DNA from: Podarcis raffonei
Lineage: Eukaryota > Chordata > Lepidosauria > Squamata > Lacertidae
Assembly (NCBI RefSeq): GCF_027172205.1
Contig: NC_070614.1
Location: 49,540,001 to 49,604,000 of the forward strand
Direction: 5' to 3'
Length of the DNA: 64,000 nt
The translations under genes and the position numbers were made by a program. The notes beneath the pieces were generated by a model. It ran no database searches, had not been told where the DNA came from, and saw only the letters and a program-made list of their open reading frames with translations. How positions within the stretch are numbered: the first letter of the stretch is position 1; each line of letters begins with the position of its first letter. This document shows positions 1 to 12,299 of this stretch, piece by piece.

Positions 1-3000
1 CCCCACCCCCCAAAATATTGCCTTTTCTTACACACAAACAAGCTAGTGCCCCAAGCGGCAGACCGGGGAATGTGTGTGGCTTAAAGGCCTTAGGCTGAAG
101 GATCAAAGAGAGACATGAAAGTGTCTGTGTCAGGATTTCACCTAAGGGCTGATTGGCATCGGCAGAAAGGACAAGGCGGGTCAAGGGTTGAGCCGAGCGA
201 AAATGAGAGGTTCTGTTCTTTTTCTGGACCGCCAGGTCCGCGCCCGTGTGCTCAGTGGGGGGCAGCTGTAAAACGGGCATAATAAACCCAACGCTAGTTA
301 ACATCGAAGGGCTTGTTGCAAGGACCGATCTGATCCCGCCTGCACAACCTTGCCAACGTTTTCATCTTGAGAATCACGGGCCTTTCTGGGCAATGCAATG
401 TTAATCAGGATGGGACCAGTATAAGTAGACAATCCCATTCAAGAAACAGGCTTTGAAGATGCAGTGGTACGGTTAACATTGTGTATTTCACAGCTGGTCA
501 TGGCCAATTTGTTTCATCAGGGTGGATCTCATTCCCCCCCCCCCCCGCAGGCAGAGATGCTTAATTTCTGTTTTTAATTCAACCATTTGGACCCCCACCA
601 GGAACAAGCAAGCAAGCAAGCAAAAAAATAAATAAATCTAATCTGCCAAGTGAAGTTTCACTGGGATGTTTGAGGCTGCCGCCGTTGAATCGTGTAGATA
701 GAGGGTTAAAATGGAGGAGACGGGGGCTTCAGAGACACTGTGTGATTCCCCCACCTCTGCCCCCTCCCCATAAAGCCCCCCAATAAGCGCCACTCACTGT
801 AGTGTCTCCCACACCTCCAGCTTTCGTTTCAGTCTCGTCAGAACCTGCAGGAAGGAAAGAAAGGGGGGGGGACGTTATGGTGTTTTCCTGCAGACACTTT
901 CAAAATGGCGGTTAAAAGCTCCAAGGGGCTTTGAGGCCTGATGGAGGGGTGTGGCGAGAGAGGGGCTCTTGGGGGTGGTACCAGACAAGGACCCCCCACC
1001 CACCCACTGCAGTGGGGACCGCTGAATGGGGGGGCATTGAATCAGGCACCCTGAAAAGGATGCCTTGGCGGCCGCCCCCCCCCTCAATGTAACCATCCCT
1101 ATTCCTGCAAGCGCAAGATATTTGAAATGCTGAATTTTTTAAAAATCGCCATAACCCGCCCTGGGACCAGCTGGAGAAGGGCAGGTAATAAATTTAATAA
1201 GGATAATAAAAACAGCCAGCCTCACGGAAGCGAGGAGCGAGACTTGCAGGGACTCGCCCACAAATACCCCTGGTATTATTCCTTTTGCAGCAGTCGCGGT
1301 GGCAAAATGGGACTCTGGACTTAAGACAACACTCAAAACCGAGGGAAGGCATTTCAGGGTCTTTTCTTCATATTCCTGGTGCTACAGCCCCCTGGTTGAG
1401 GATGGCTGCGCCTTTCAACAGAATACCGCCTCCTTAAGGGAGGGTGGCGCTGGGGGAATCAAGAGGGGCACAAACATTTGGGGTGTTTGGCACCCCTGAA
1501 TGGGAGGAGCCTTTCGCATGGGCTGCTGCCACGAGGGAGGGGTTAGGGGCGTGGCCAGCAATGTAGGCGTGGCTTCAAGGAGGAGCAACCTCACCAGTGG
1601 GCGTGGCTTTGCACAAGAGGGGAGGAGTCACTCACCAGCCGCCTGGGCTTTACTCTGCGTTTCCTTTTCGGGGGGCAGGTTTTCTGGCAACGTTTCCTTC
1701 CCTAGAGACAGGGAGAGAAACACATGTGGGTGCGGGGTGGAGGGAGAAGTGAAATGGGGGTGGGCTTTGCAGATGCTGTTGGACTCCACCAACCCCCAGC
1801 CAGCATGGCCTATGGGCAGGGATGATGGGAGCTGTGGCCCAACTTCCAGAGCCCTCCACCACCCAGATAGCCTGGCCGATATTCCTGCTCCTCCTCTTTC
1901 ACCTGGGAGTTTGGAAGGTGGGAAACCTGGGGGGGAGAGGGAGACGAGAGAGGAGGGAATTCCGCCGCCGACGCTGCGAGAGCCGGCATGACGCACGATC
2001 CAGGACTTTATCCTCGTCAGAGACTAATTAAACTCTCAACCCAAGTGGGATCGTTAATATCGAACGGACTTGCCTTCCCGCCCGGCAGTAGCAACCTCAC
2101 TGCCATTGGCAACTCAATTAACACTATTCAATACACCCGCCAAGATGTTAAGACCTCCATTTCTCACAACGCAGGGTGTTCTCATCCGGCAACCCCCCCC
2201 CCTTTCCCGGTGCACACTTTCCCTATTGCCTTGTCCTAACTGCCTCAAATCTCCCCATATGCCTTCCCCACATAAGCAGACACCCACCCCGGACACCCGC
2301 ACCCTATGCTCTCGCTTCCACTAAGGTCCCTGCTCAAAAAAATAAATGAATGATCCCCTTATCCAGGACTGCTTTACCTACCCAGCCAAAGCCACCCATT
2401 CTCATCTTTTGGATTGGAGTCTGCCCTCAGGGCTGGAGCCCCTCGCTAGCCTCCCCACGACCCACACAGCTCCCCTTCCCACATTTTAAATGCATTTTAT
2501 GCAGCTGATCCTTGTTGACACTTCTGCACACTCTCAGGTGTGCGGTGTTAGGGGGAGGCGGAACATTTGCAGGGTCAACAATGTTTTGAAAGATAAATTT
2601 GAAGCTGGGAACGAGGCCAACTCGCATCACGTGTGTGTGTGGGGGGGTGCCCGCCCTGGGCACCTGGCGAGAGGTGGATGAGGGCAGCTACCAGCTAGAA
2701 GAAGGGGAGGAAGGGAGGAAAGGCGATCTCTATCCTTCCTCCCTATTTCTTTCTCTCTTCCCTTTTTTCCTCTCTTCCTCTCCCTCCCCCCCCCCCCGCC
2801 CGGCTGCGGTCCCTACATCTCTCTTTCTCATTTCTCCTCTCCTTCATTCTTCCTGCGGGTTGCTAGGCAACCACCCCAGTATCTGTCATAATCCATTATG
2901 AAGCTGGGGGGGGGAGGGGGAGGGAGAGAAGGAGAGGGAGGTTGGCGGCGGTGGAAGAAGAGGAGGATGGAGCGTTCAGCAGCTTCTCGCTTGAATATCT

Positions 3001-3370
3001 GCGGACACAGGCATGCATTAAACGCAGAGCAAAAGGGGAAGACGTGGGGAAGCAAAGGGGGTGTGAAAGAGAGAAGGGGGGGAGAAGGCGGGCAGACAAT
3101 GGAGGAATGAAAGAGTATTCGGTATCCGACCTTCAGTTCTCCACCCCCCCCCCAAAAAAACCTCCCACAGCCTTGCCACTTTGAACATTTGCAAGAATTG
3201 CTGTTTCTTCTCCTCAAAATTCAGCCCCTACTACTATTGCTGCTATTCCCCACCATCCACCATTCATGCCCTTCATTCAGTGCAAATCTGCAGCCTGGCA
3301 CCTTCTGCGGGTTTGCCACCCTCTCCGGCGGCACGGGGTGCCCGCCATGGCCAACCTGCAGGGCCGTTAC
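1..3370. other. ZFHX2 intronic sequence, no exon supported
   Basis: This stretch lies 3' of the last recognisable ZFHX2 exon and holds no coding segment I can support. Seen here: C-rich homopolymers, a LINE-type 3' tail near 1,140-1,215 (cell 'accCGCCCTggga' followed by A-rich sequence), and a pyrimidine/purine-rich block at 2,700-3,100. That block contains a palindromic RFX-type motif and the near-palindrome CATAATCCATTATG at 2,887-2,900. The large homeobox exon of ZFHX2 should lie further left, outside the window. Confidence 0.5.
2859..2871. promoter_or_regulatory. RFX-type palindrome GTTGCTAGGCAAC
   Basis: A nearly perfect inverted repeat of the RFX X-box type within a ZFHX2 intron, next to CATAATCCATTATG. 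It is a candidate intronic element. Confidence 0.45.
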
Positions 3371-6300
3371 CAGCGGGGTTGGCGGGAGCGAAGCAGATGT
3401 ATCTTTCGAGGCCCGGGGTGCCTTCCCCGTTCTGGAGGAGCTGCAGGCGCCACTGGCCGTGGGAGTCACGGTGTTGGGGAGAGCGCAGGTGCTGGATCAT
3501 GGCCAGGCGGTTCGGGGCATCCGTGTTGCAAAGGAGGCAGCGGAACGGGGCAGGTTCGGGGCCTGGCGGCGCTGCCGATGTGGCCTCCATTTCCAGGAGG
3601 AACTAGCGGGAGAGAAGGAAAGAATTGCAGATAGCAAGGACATGGGATCCGTTCAACGTTCCAGGTGGATCCCACCTGCCCCTTCTCACGCCTGCTCTTT
3701 TCCTCTTTCCCTTCTGGCACGCCTCCTTTCCTCTAAAGCCCCTCCCATTCCTGTGGCTCCACCCCCTTTCTGCTTGGCTCCACCCACTTGGTTAGGAACG
3801 CCCTGAAAAGGACAGCTTAGCTCCGCCCCCGTTTTGGCGGGAGTTGGAGGAAGGCCACTCCCCGTGTCATCCACAAGCCCCGCCCACTCCCTCAGACCCC
3901 GGCACCTTGTAGCCTTGCAGCGCCTCCTGGTGGCCGGCTCCCGCCACATGCAGCCTCATCTTCTCCTTGCTGTTGGTCTCGTATTCGCAGAGATTGCAGT
4001 GCAGGTGGAGGGGCGGGCCAAGTGGAAGCTCTGCCCCCATGTGGGCCCCGAGGCTGCCCCCTTCGCGCAGGTGGGCCGCCAGCTGGTACTTGAGGGCGTG
4101 CTTGTCGGTCTTGAGGTGCAGCTGGAAGTTGGCCTTCAGCTGGGTGCCATAGGCGCAGAGCCGGCAGCGGTGCAAGTCGCCCGACACCTCCTTCCACTCA
4201 GCCTCGGGCAGCGAGCGGGGGGCCGACGCATGCCTCAGGAGCGCTTCCAGGCTGTCCGTGTTGAAGGCTTGGCACACCAGGCACCCAAACAGCCTCTGGG
4301 GAGCCCCCAGGTCTGGCACAGAGTGGGGCGGCAGCGGGGAAGGTGGGGCGGGCTCTGGAGAGAGCGATGCAGGAGCTGTGGGGAGAAGGGCGGCAGAATG
4401 ACTGCCTATGGACGGAGAGGGAGACACACTTCAAAATATTATTATAATTATTATTGTTGTTGTTATTATTAGGTAAAGGGACCCCGACCATTAGGGCCAG
4501 TCGTGACCGACTCTGGGGTTGCGGCACTCATCCTGCTTTATTGGCCGACGGAGCTGGTGTACAGCTTCCGGGTCATGTGGCCAGCATGACTAAGCCACTT
4601 CTGGCGAACCAGAGCAGCGCATGGAAACAACGTTTACCTTCCCGCTGGAGGGGTACCAATTTATTTACTCGCACTTTGACGTACTTTCAAAGTGCTATGA
4701 TGGCAGGAGCAGGGACTGAGCAACAGGAGCTCACCCCGTGGCAGGGATTTGAACCGCCAGCCTTCTGATCGGCAAGCCCTAGGCTCTGTGGTTTAACCTA
4801 CAGTGCCACCTGCGTCCCTTATTATTAATTATTATTATTATTGATTAAATTCGCATGCCGCCCACTATCCGTAGATCTCAAGGCAGTTCGCAACACGAAA
4901 ATGCAATATGAAAAACACAAACTACATAATGGCAATACACCGAAGCTGGGGAGATAGCGAGTGAGAGGAGCAAAACAGAAAGGAGCGGAAAGAAAAACTG
5001 CAAAGACCAAAAAACAAAACAAGAGTAGAGACTGTGGCCACGTTCACACAGCACATTTAAAGCTCTTTGATACCCCTTCAAACAGTCACAGCCCTTGGAG
5101 GTGTAGCTCTGGGGAAGAAATAAGGGGTTTCTTAACAGCTCTCAGAACCCTTAACAAACTACAGCTCCCAGGATTCTTTGTGGGAAGCCATGACTGTTCA
5201 CAGGGCTTTAAACGTATTGTGGGAATGTGGTCTATAAGGGAAGGGAGAGAACGAACGACACAAGAGGCCTATTCATTATCAATTGAGGTTCCCACCCAGC
5301 CTTTAGATCCCACGTGGACAGAAACAGCGGTGGCCATGATTGGGGAGAGGAGGCGACCATCCCTTACCTGAGCCCAAGGCAGCCATCTTCCTGCCAGCAG
5401 CAGCGTTGAGGTGTGGGAAGCCGCCGTTGAGCAAGATCTGGCTTTGCTCCATGGGCTTGTCCCCCCGCAGGGCTGAGCTGCCCGCGGCGTGAGCGTGGTG
5501 GGGGTGTGCATGGTGTGAGTGGCCCAGGGCCTGAGCGCCGTAGAACTGGAAGAGCTCTGGCTGCCCCTTGCCCCCTGGCGCGGCTTGGGCCTGCCCCAGG
5601 AGCCCGGGCAGTGCCAGGGGCAGCCCCTGGTGGAGCAGAAGCATGTTCTGCATGTGCTTCTCAGAGGTCATGTGGATGCGCAAGTTGCGGGAGATGTTGG
5701 TTTCGTAGCTGCACACTTTGCACTGCCAGGAGGATTTGCCTTTCGACTCCTTCTCCTCGGGCGACGATGGGGTTGGCGCCACCGGGGCCGCCACCGAGGG
5801 GGCCCCGCCGCCTCCCCCTGTGGCCTGGTAGCCCTGCAGGTTGGCCAGGTGTTTGTCGGACTGCATGTGGATGCTGAGGTTGCCCTTGGTGGTGGTGGAG
5901 TAGTTGCAGGCCTCGCAGCGGTAGGGCTTGTAGCCGCAGTTGTAGCTCTCACCCCGGGCCAGGCGAGGGTGCGGCCCGCCGGTGCTGCAGTAAGCGCAGT
6001 GGCTGTTGTTCTCGGGGTGCTTCTCCTTCATGTGGACGTCTAAGGTCTGCTGGTACTTGTAATGCCAGTTGCACTTGGGGCATTTGAGGGTCTTGCAGGA
6101 GTTGCGCGAGTGCAGCAAGGACATGTGGCCGGACAAAGTCAGCCCCGAGTAGGCCATGGCGGTGAAGTCTTCCCCAAAGGAGAGCGAGTGCCCTCCATTG
6201 TGGCTGCTGCTGCTGCTGCTACCGCTCAGCCCATTGTTGACCTCAAACGTTGCGCTCACCATCTCGCTGGCCATCCCAACACTGACGGTTCCATGCGTCA

Positions 6301-7843
6301 CGTCGGCTGCGCCAGCGTCGTGGCTCAACCCAACCCGACCGGCGTCCAGGTTGGCGTTGGCTGGGCTGTCGTTGTTCACTTTGGTGCCCAGCCCGGAGCT
6401 GTTCGTCCCGCCGGCTGACTCGGCGCGAGCGGTGTCTCTGGCCAGCTCTGCACTGGAGGCTTCGTTGGCCAACCCAACGGCTTCGTTGGCCAACTCCGCG
6501 TTGGCGTCTTCCTTGGGCAATCCTACGTCAGCTGCAGCATTGTTGCTGTTAGCCTTCTTCAGCGGCGTCTCTGAGAGCGGGGTGCTGGCACCCGTGGGTG
6601 GGCTTTGGCCGTGTGAGCTTTGGTCTGGGAGAAGCCTCCCTTCCTCTTTCTGATTTTCGGCCACCACTGCTGCTGCCTCCTCCTCCTCTTCCTCCTCCTT
6701 TTCCTCTTCTGGTTTCTCCTCCGCGCCTCCCTTTGCCCAGGGCTCGCCGCCGACCCTTGACTCTTTGGCATCTGGTGGCTCGCATGGTTTTCCTGGGCTC
6801 CCCTTCTTCTTCTTTTTCTTCTTCTCTTCCTCCTCCTCCTCCTCCTCCGTTACATTCACCCATCTGCTACACATTCGGACATTGAGGTCTGCCTTGGTGG
6901 TGGGCTTATTTGGTTCGAGGAAGCCAAGCGCGGTCCCTTGGAACACGGCAGAAGCCCCTCCAGACAGGGCCTGGCATTCGTCGGGGCTCGGCTGCGCCCC
7001 GTGGGCTACGCGGGCGTGAGCCGCCAAGGGGCGCCCCCGGCAGAAGGAGAGGCGGCAGATCAGGCAAAGCCAGATGGGTGGGGACGGCAGCTCCCCTTCT
7101 CGGCCAAGGTCGGCTTCCCCTTTGAGGTTCTCCTCGTCCTCCGCCAGGGCGGCGGCAGGGGCATCTTTGGGTTTGGTGGGAGCGTTTTTGGCAGACATGG
7201 TTCGAGGGGGGGCCCTGGCCAGTCGGAAACTGTAGAAGGCGCCGTGAGGGGTCCACTCGCCTGGCGCTGAGGTATTCTGGGACATTTGGTCAGTAGACGT
7301 AAAGCCTTGGTTTGGGCCTCCACCGCGCTGGACGTGGAGGACGGACACCTGGGGAGATGTGGTGCTTAGGGAGCCCTTTGGTAAGAGAACGTGGCCGCCG
7401 CTGAGGAGATAGGCCGAGCCCTCGGCGGAGAAGAAGAGCGGGGCCTTGCGCCCGCCGTCCTCTTCCCCCTCTCCGCCGCCTTCTGCTTCTTGCTTCTTCC
7501 CATCTTCTCCGGGTGGCGCCGCTTGCGGGGAAGGCGGTGGGTTTGGCGTCATGAGGCCGCAGTCGGCTTGGAGGAGAGGCCCAGGCAAGATGGCGGCCGG
7601 GAGCTTCGCGGAGCCAAGCGCCGCTTGGGAACCGGAGCAGGGCCTCATGGTGTCGTTGGGAGAGGGGGCATCAGAGGAGGAAGAGGAGGAAGGGTCCGAG
7701 AGGGGGGGTTCTTTGGTGGCTGGAGAGGCAGGAGAGTCCTGAGCGGGCCGAGGCGCGGCCCTGTCATCCTGCCCGTCGGCCGGGGGGGCAGCAGCGGAGC
7801 AGGAGGAGGAGGAGGAGGAGGCAGAGTTAGAGGGGGCGTCCAT
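3371..7843 (-). CDS. ZFHX2: ZFHX2, zinc finger homeobox 2, N-terminal part (partial gene)
   Basis: This is the 5' coding part of a giant C2H2/homeodomain transcription factor that acts in the nucleus, mainly in neurons. Three exons are seen: 7843-5368, 4375-3906 and 3602-~3371, joined in phase. The start ATG (7843) has a strong Kozak context. The first exon codes 825 residues: Ser- and Pro-rich N terminus, a finger near residue 256 (LCLIC), Glu/Lys-rich runs (~330-395), an Ala/Asn-rich degenerate repeat (~440-540), then fingers near 585 (LKCPKC), 640 (YRCEAC) and 705 (WQCKVC). The second exon carries FGCLVC, HRCRLC and LHCNLC fingers. The third begins FLLEMEAT and carries FRCLLC...HLRSPQH. 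The peptides follow mammalian ZFHX2 closely ([26 protein letters not shown]). The 3' donor of the third exon (at 3371) is my best guess. Homeodomains are outside the window. Confidence 0.93.
3920..3933 (-). promoter_or_regulatory. CTCF-like motif in ZFHX2 coding exon
   Basis: The minus strand reads CCACCAGGAGGCGC, 13/14 to the CTCF core, near the 3' end of a ZFHX2 exon. Confidence 0.35.
4472..4818 (-). mobile_element. Sauria SINE (tRNA-derived, BovB-type tail)
   Basis: On the minus strand the element starts with the tRNA-like head GGGACGCAGGTGGCACTGT, has a B-box-like TTCAAATCC and the conserved body TAGATAAATAGGTACC-type segment, and ends in TTTACCT. It lies in a ZFHX2 intron next to an ATT repeat. 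This SINE family is restricted to squamates and is moved by BovB LINE machinery (established knowledge). Confidence 0.9.
5070..5240. mobile_element. MITE of the ACTACAnnTCCCAG palindromic family
   Basis: The element carries the recurrent block 'aacaaactacagctcccaggattctttg', in which an ACTACA..TCCCAG core sits among short inverted segments. Related copies occur elsewhere in this window. It lies in the ZFHX2 intron between the first and second coding exons. Boundaries are approximate. Confidence 0.5.
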
Positions 7844-7898
7844 GGCGGTGCGGGCGCGAGGGGTGCGGAGGGGTCATCTCAGCACGGGAGCCGAGACC
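7844..7898 (-). other. ZFHX2: ZFHX2 5' UTR portion of the first coding exon
   Basis: A pyrimidine-rich stretch ending in CAG lies just before position 7898 on the minus strand and makes a good splice acceptor, 55 bases ahead of the ATG. At least one upstream non-coding exon is therefore expected, most simply in the CpG island at 20.85-22.45 kb. That link is inference. Confidence 0.55.
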
Positions 7899-7984
7899 CT
7901 GAAGGGGAAACAGAAAAAAAGGCAGCCAGGTGTGAAATCTTGTTTCTCGTTCTCGGACCTTTTGGTGTGCAAAGCTGCCGGAGG

Positions 7985-8275
7985 CCACATTTGCGCCACA
8001 CATTTAAACGCAGTATCATAACCACTTTAAACACACACGGCTTCTCTCAAAGAACCCTGGGAGCTGTAGTTCAAGGGTGCCCCAAGAGCTACAGTTCCCA
8101 GAGTTCCTTGTGAAGAAGGATTGACAGATTGAACCGCTCTGAAAATTGTAGCTCTGGGAGGGGAATCGGAGTCTCCAAACAACTATCTGCGCCCTTAGTG
8201 GACTACAACTCCCAGAATTCTTTGGGGAAGCCATGGCTGCCTAAAGCAAAATGATACTGCCTTAAATATATGGTG
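7985..8275. mobile_element. MITE of the ACTACAnnTCCCAG palindromic family, long copy
   Basis: Four copies of the CTACA/TGTAG..CCCAG block alternate in orientation (near 8,060, 8,090, 8,150 and 8,205). They are flanked by 'actttaaacac' and 'ccttaaatatatggtgtgg' ends. The arrangement fits a non-autonomous DNA transposon. No coding capacity is seen. Confidence 0.5.
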
Positions 8276-8341
8276 TGGAAGGCTGCTTCATCTAAAGTGA
8301 CTTTAGCTTAATTGAGTAGGAACATACGAAGCTTCCTTATA

Positions 8342-8592
8342 CAGTCGTACCTTAGAAGTTGAACGGAGTCCGTTCCAGAAGTCCTTTCGATTTCCAAAGC
8401 GATTGAAAACCAAAGCGCGGCTTCGGATTGTTGCAGGAAGCTCCTGCAGCCAATCGGAAGCTGCGGAAGCCCCGTCGGATGTTTGGCTTCCGAAAGAATG
8501 TTCGAAAACCAGAACACTCAGTTCCGGGTTTTGATTGTTTGGGAGCCGATTTGTTCAGGACCCAAGGCGTTCAAGATCCCAAGGTACGCCTG
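8342..8592. mobile_element. Tc1/mariner-type MITE
   Basis: A 251-bp non-coding element with terminal inverted repeats CAGTCGTACCTT and AAGGTACGCCTG is flanked by TA on both sides, the target duplication expected for Tc1/mariner. A relative lies at 27,539-27,780. Confidence 0.85.
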
Positions 8593-8596
8593 TACG

Positions 8597-8740
8597 GAGT
8601 CAGACCAGTGATCTGTTTAGCTCTGTGTTGTCTGCACTGGCCAGCAGTTGCTCTCCAGGATTTCAGGCAGGGTTTTCTCCTAGCCCCACGTGGATCTTTC
8701 TCCATGCCATCCAGACACTCTACCACGGAGCTACATCTAC
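8597..8740 (-). mobile_element. tRNA-Ala-like SINE fragment
   Basis: The sequence matches a common squamate repeat that reads, on the plus strand, 'gtcagaccagtgatctgttta...ctctccaggatttcaggcaggg...ctctaccacggagcta'. The last part is the complement of a tRNA A box (TAGCTC..GTGGTAGAG). It is degraded and 5' incomplete. Confidence 0.5.
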
Positions 8741-9436
8741 CACGAAGCCTTGCTTGCACCCGCCACCAACCTCTTCCTCATCTCCATCCTATCCCGCTTC
8801 TGGATGGGCAAAGTGATTGTGCAAACACCTGAAACAGCTTCCACCACTCTTGCCCCCAAATTATACTCTGGGGAGCGTTCGCACATACTGCTCTCTCACT
8901 GATGACTGTAATATAATGGGATGTCTTGGGGTCCCTACCAATCAAACTCTACGGGAGGGGACCTCAGCTCGGCGGTGGAGCGCATGCTATGCTTGCAGAA
9001 GGCCCCAGATTCAATTTCATGGCCCCTCAAGTTTGGAAGGACCAGCAGAGGACAAGAAATACTCCTTTTGTGGAGAGCCGTTGCAGGCCAGGGATAGGCT
9101 TATTGAGATATAAGGTAGTTCTTATACTCCAGGCTCAGGGATATAGTGCTTGCTTTTATGTGCAAAAGGTCCCAGCTTCCGAGAAAGGCCATAAATGTTC
9201 AGTGGGAACTTATTCAAGCTGCATGTTGTCTAGCTATGTCTGTTCTCGTGTTAAATCAGCTCCCAATACGGGGAGAGGCGAGCTGGTTATGGCAGGGCGG
9301 AGGTGGGTGGGTCAGGGACTCCTGGAAGGGCAATTGCAAAAACATGAGGACGACTCTGGGCAAACAGCCCGGCTACTGGAAAGGGGGGAAAGGCAAAAGG
9401 CTCCTCTTCTGGATCTGGGCTGGGGAAGGATTTGCA

Positions 9437-9444
9437 ATGCAAAT
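9437..9444 (+). promoter_or_regulatory. POU octamer ATGCAAAT
   Basis: A perfect octamer followed by TAATAG, making a POU/homeodomain-like composite. It is the first of five octamers upstream of ZFHX2. Function is inference. Confidence 0.35.
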
Positions 9445-12299
9445 TAATAGCTTAGCATGCCAGCAGCTGATAAAAGTGGGGGAGGGGGCAAAGAAAAACA
9501 GGAATCCTTCCATTCTGCAGTGTACAAGCACTAGGCAAATGCATCCATCCCCACATTCTCTGCTCAACCCGTCAGAGGCAGGAATAGGTTCTCCTGGCAA
9601 CTGCCCAGCCCCACTTTGCAGTTTCCATTTCCTCCCACATTTAGACGGCCAACTCATCCTCCCACCTTCCTGGCATTCAGTTCAGCCCTTACGTAGACAT
9701 CGCTTGAAACTCCCGTCGTCCTAGGCGCATTTTGCGACGGGGAATCTCATTAGCTTCTGAGCTCTGGGCGCAGCGCTGCGCCTAAGATTTCAGATTAAAA
9801 CTGCAGAGCGGAAGGAAAGGAGGACCTTTTTCTGCCTCCCCACTTCCAGCCACTCTCTGAAGACTGGAGAAGAGACCCTCTTAAGAATATTAGGCGGGTC
9901 AGTTTCACCATCCGTCCGCCATAGCGCGGCCACCCGGAAGAATATATGGGGGGTAGGCAGGAGAAGGATGAGATCACGTGAAAAATGCACGTAATATTTT
10001 GGTTGCAGTCCATTCATTTTCAGCGTTGTATTCTTGTTGTAAAAAAGCACGCCTAGACATTCCGTTGTTGCGCCCATAACCTAGTTTTAAGGTGCCATTT
10101 AGCTCCTTGCTTCCATAATCTCAGTTTCTAACACTGTACGCACAGCACTGCATCTGAGCATCTGCAAGATGCCCGGTTCCTCACTGCTGAGAACCCAAAG
10201 CTAATTCCCCAGACATCCAGGATTAGAGAGGGCGGGCTTTCAAGAAAAGCTTTAAGTTTGAAATTAAGGGCACGCGTACGCACACCTATCTACAGATCTC
10301 CCCAGGCCACACGGCGGCACGCGCAGGTGTGGGCCCACAGCCTGTTAGGAAGGGCAAACCGCAGCACTTGAACTCCACCCTCGCCCCAAGTCCATCCGCA
10401 GGTCTACTCACTTAATACAAGTGTGTTTGATGTACATTTTAAGCACCTTCCTCCATCACACATCGCCAATATCCTCATTTCAGTTTCTCCCCCAAAAAGC
10501 AATTCGACGTGACATTCTAATATATTCCGGGCAGCAGTCAAAACCAGAGGCATAAAAACTTCTTCGGCCAAAAGCCGAAACGAACAAACAAATACTGTTT
10601 TCTGAATGCAGGGTCTTGGGAGAGAGAGCCAGAAAGCTTCGGAGCCACCACCAAAAAGGCCTTATAAAACTCCTCCTCATTTTTGTTTCCATTTCCTTCA
10701 GTCACAACACATCAAGGCTAGATATCACCCACTTGTCTACTTGTCAATCCACTTATCTCTTTCTCTCCACACACACCCCCTTATAGAATAAAGCAAGCTG
10801 GTCTTCCTTAAAAATTGTTAATAAACCGAAACGCAGATTACACAGAACGCTCTGATTTGTAATGTTATTTCAGCAAATATCCCTTCCCAGGAAGGTTGTA
10901 CTAGCTCAAATGTCCGCCACCCTTCCAAACTGTAATTCATCAGCTCAGAGGGACGAGGGCCCACACTCTGGAGCACAGAGGCTCTTCCAGGAGTTAGGAC
11001 TGGCAGGTGTCAAAAGCCGACCCGTCCTTCTCAGATTTGCCATTCCTTTGGCGGAGGCAGAGAACGGCAGCAGCAACCGTGATATCCTGTGGCATGGCGT
11101 TCCACAGATCGGAGGTGCTTTCTGCGTGAAAGCCATTTCCGTTTGCCGTGAACCTCAACCCTGCCAACTCCTGTGAACTTGACATACCTGTCCTGCCAAC
11201 CCTTTGCCCAAAAAAAACACATGACATCCATTTTTCCAGCTCCAAATCCTCTCTTAAGCTAACGTTCTGACACACCACTAACCCAACCGTGACAAGGCAG
11301 GAGAGTTTCCACGCAAGAGTTTCTCAGCTCCCCTGCCAATAGTGAATCCAAGCGAACCAAGATCAGAGGTGGGGGAACATGTGCGCCTCTGAGTTATGTG
11401 GCACACCCAACTTTAGCACACCCCGGCCAGCATGACCAATGGTTAGGGATGATTTGAGTTCTGGCTCAACCTCTGAAGGGCCAGTGATGCTCTGTCCCAG
11501 AACTAGACTACTGGACGATCCCAATATTTGCCATGGTGTTTTGGTTGTTGTTGCTTTTATGTTTGCTATATACCCCCCTGATGTTTGCTGAGAGGCTGGT
11601 ATATGAATGCTTTTATAAATAATTGTCGGTCGCTGTAAATTTGTGAGGGGGGGGTGTACCCCTCAGGGAAATGAAACTTGGGGTATTCCTTCTTGAAAAT
11701 CCCTACCCCCCCCCTCGTTTGACTTTTCACGGGGCGGCAGCCCCAGCCAAATTAAGTGTGGGCTGGCATGACCTCCCCCCGAAGATGCTGGGAGTTGAAG
11801 ATAATGGGGGGGGGGGCAAGGAGAGGAGATATTCCTTCGCCCCCGCCCGTCACAAATATCACCCTCTGTACCAGTTGTGGGAGCCATGGCAACCAAACAG
11901 GCTTCAAACCGGTTTCGACGGGGAGTGGAGACGGAGTTGGGGTGGCAAAGATACCAGCCGCACAACCCAACACACGCGCACCCCCAAAATCCCTTCAGGT
12001 GGGAACATTCCTAGTCCATCAAGCTCAATATTGTCCACTCTGGCTGGCAACAGCTTGGCAAGGTTTTGAACCGGAGCCATGTTTTGCTCTACCTGAACCC
12101 GAGGCCCACATGTGCCCACATCTACCTCCCTGGTTTCCACACAACCAGCTTTTCCTCTTCTCCCTCCTGTCTGTCCACACACAACCCCCCCCCCTCAGTC
12201 GTCCACCCACCTCAGCCCTTTAACATTATTATCTTTGCGTCCCAGGAGTAAAGACACCCTGTTAACTTTTTAATATTTTCTGTTCATTCCTCCGCTTGT

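Noticed and set aside
804-855. Possible micro-exon on the minus strand (VLTRLKRKLEVWET with CAG acceptor and GTGAGT donor)
   Set aside because: Splice sites are good but the peptide matches nothing I know in ZFHX2 and the expected next ZFHX2 exon is very large. Not enough to call.
3834-4472. Plus-strand frame of 212 codons
   Set aside because: Exact antisense shadow of a ZFHX2 zinc-finger exon.
7588-7600. YY1-like AAGATGGCGGCC on plus
   Set aside because: It lies in ZFHX2 coding sequence (KLPAAIL region) and is likely a codon coincidence, not a promoter element.
7391-8113. Plus-strand frame of 240 codons
   Set aside because: Antisense of the ZFHX2 start exon; Gly/Arg-rich, no homology.
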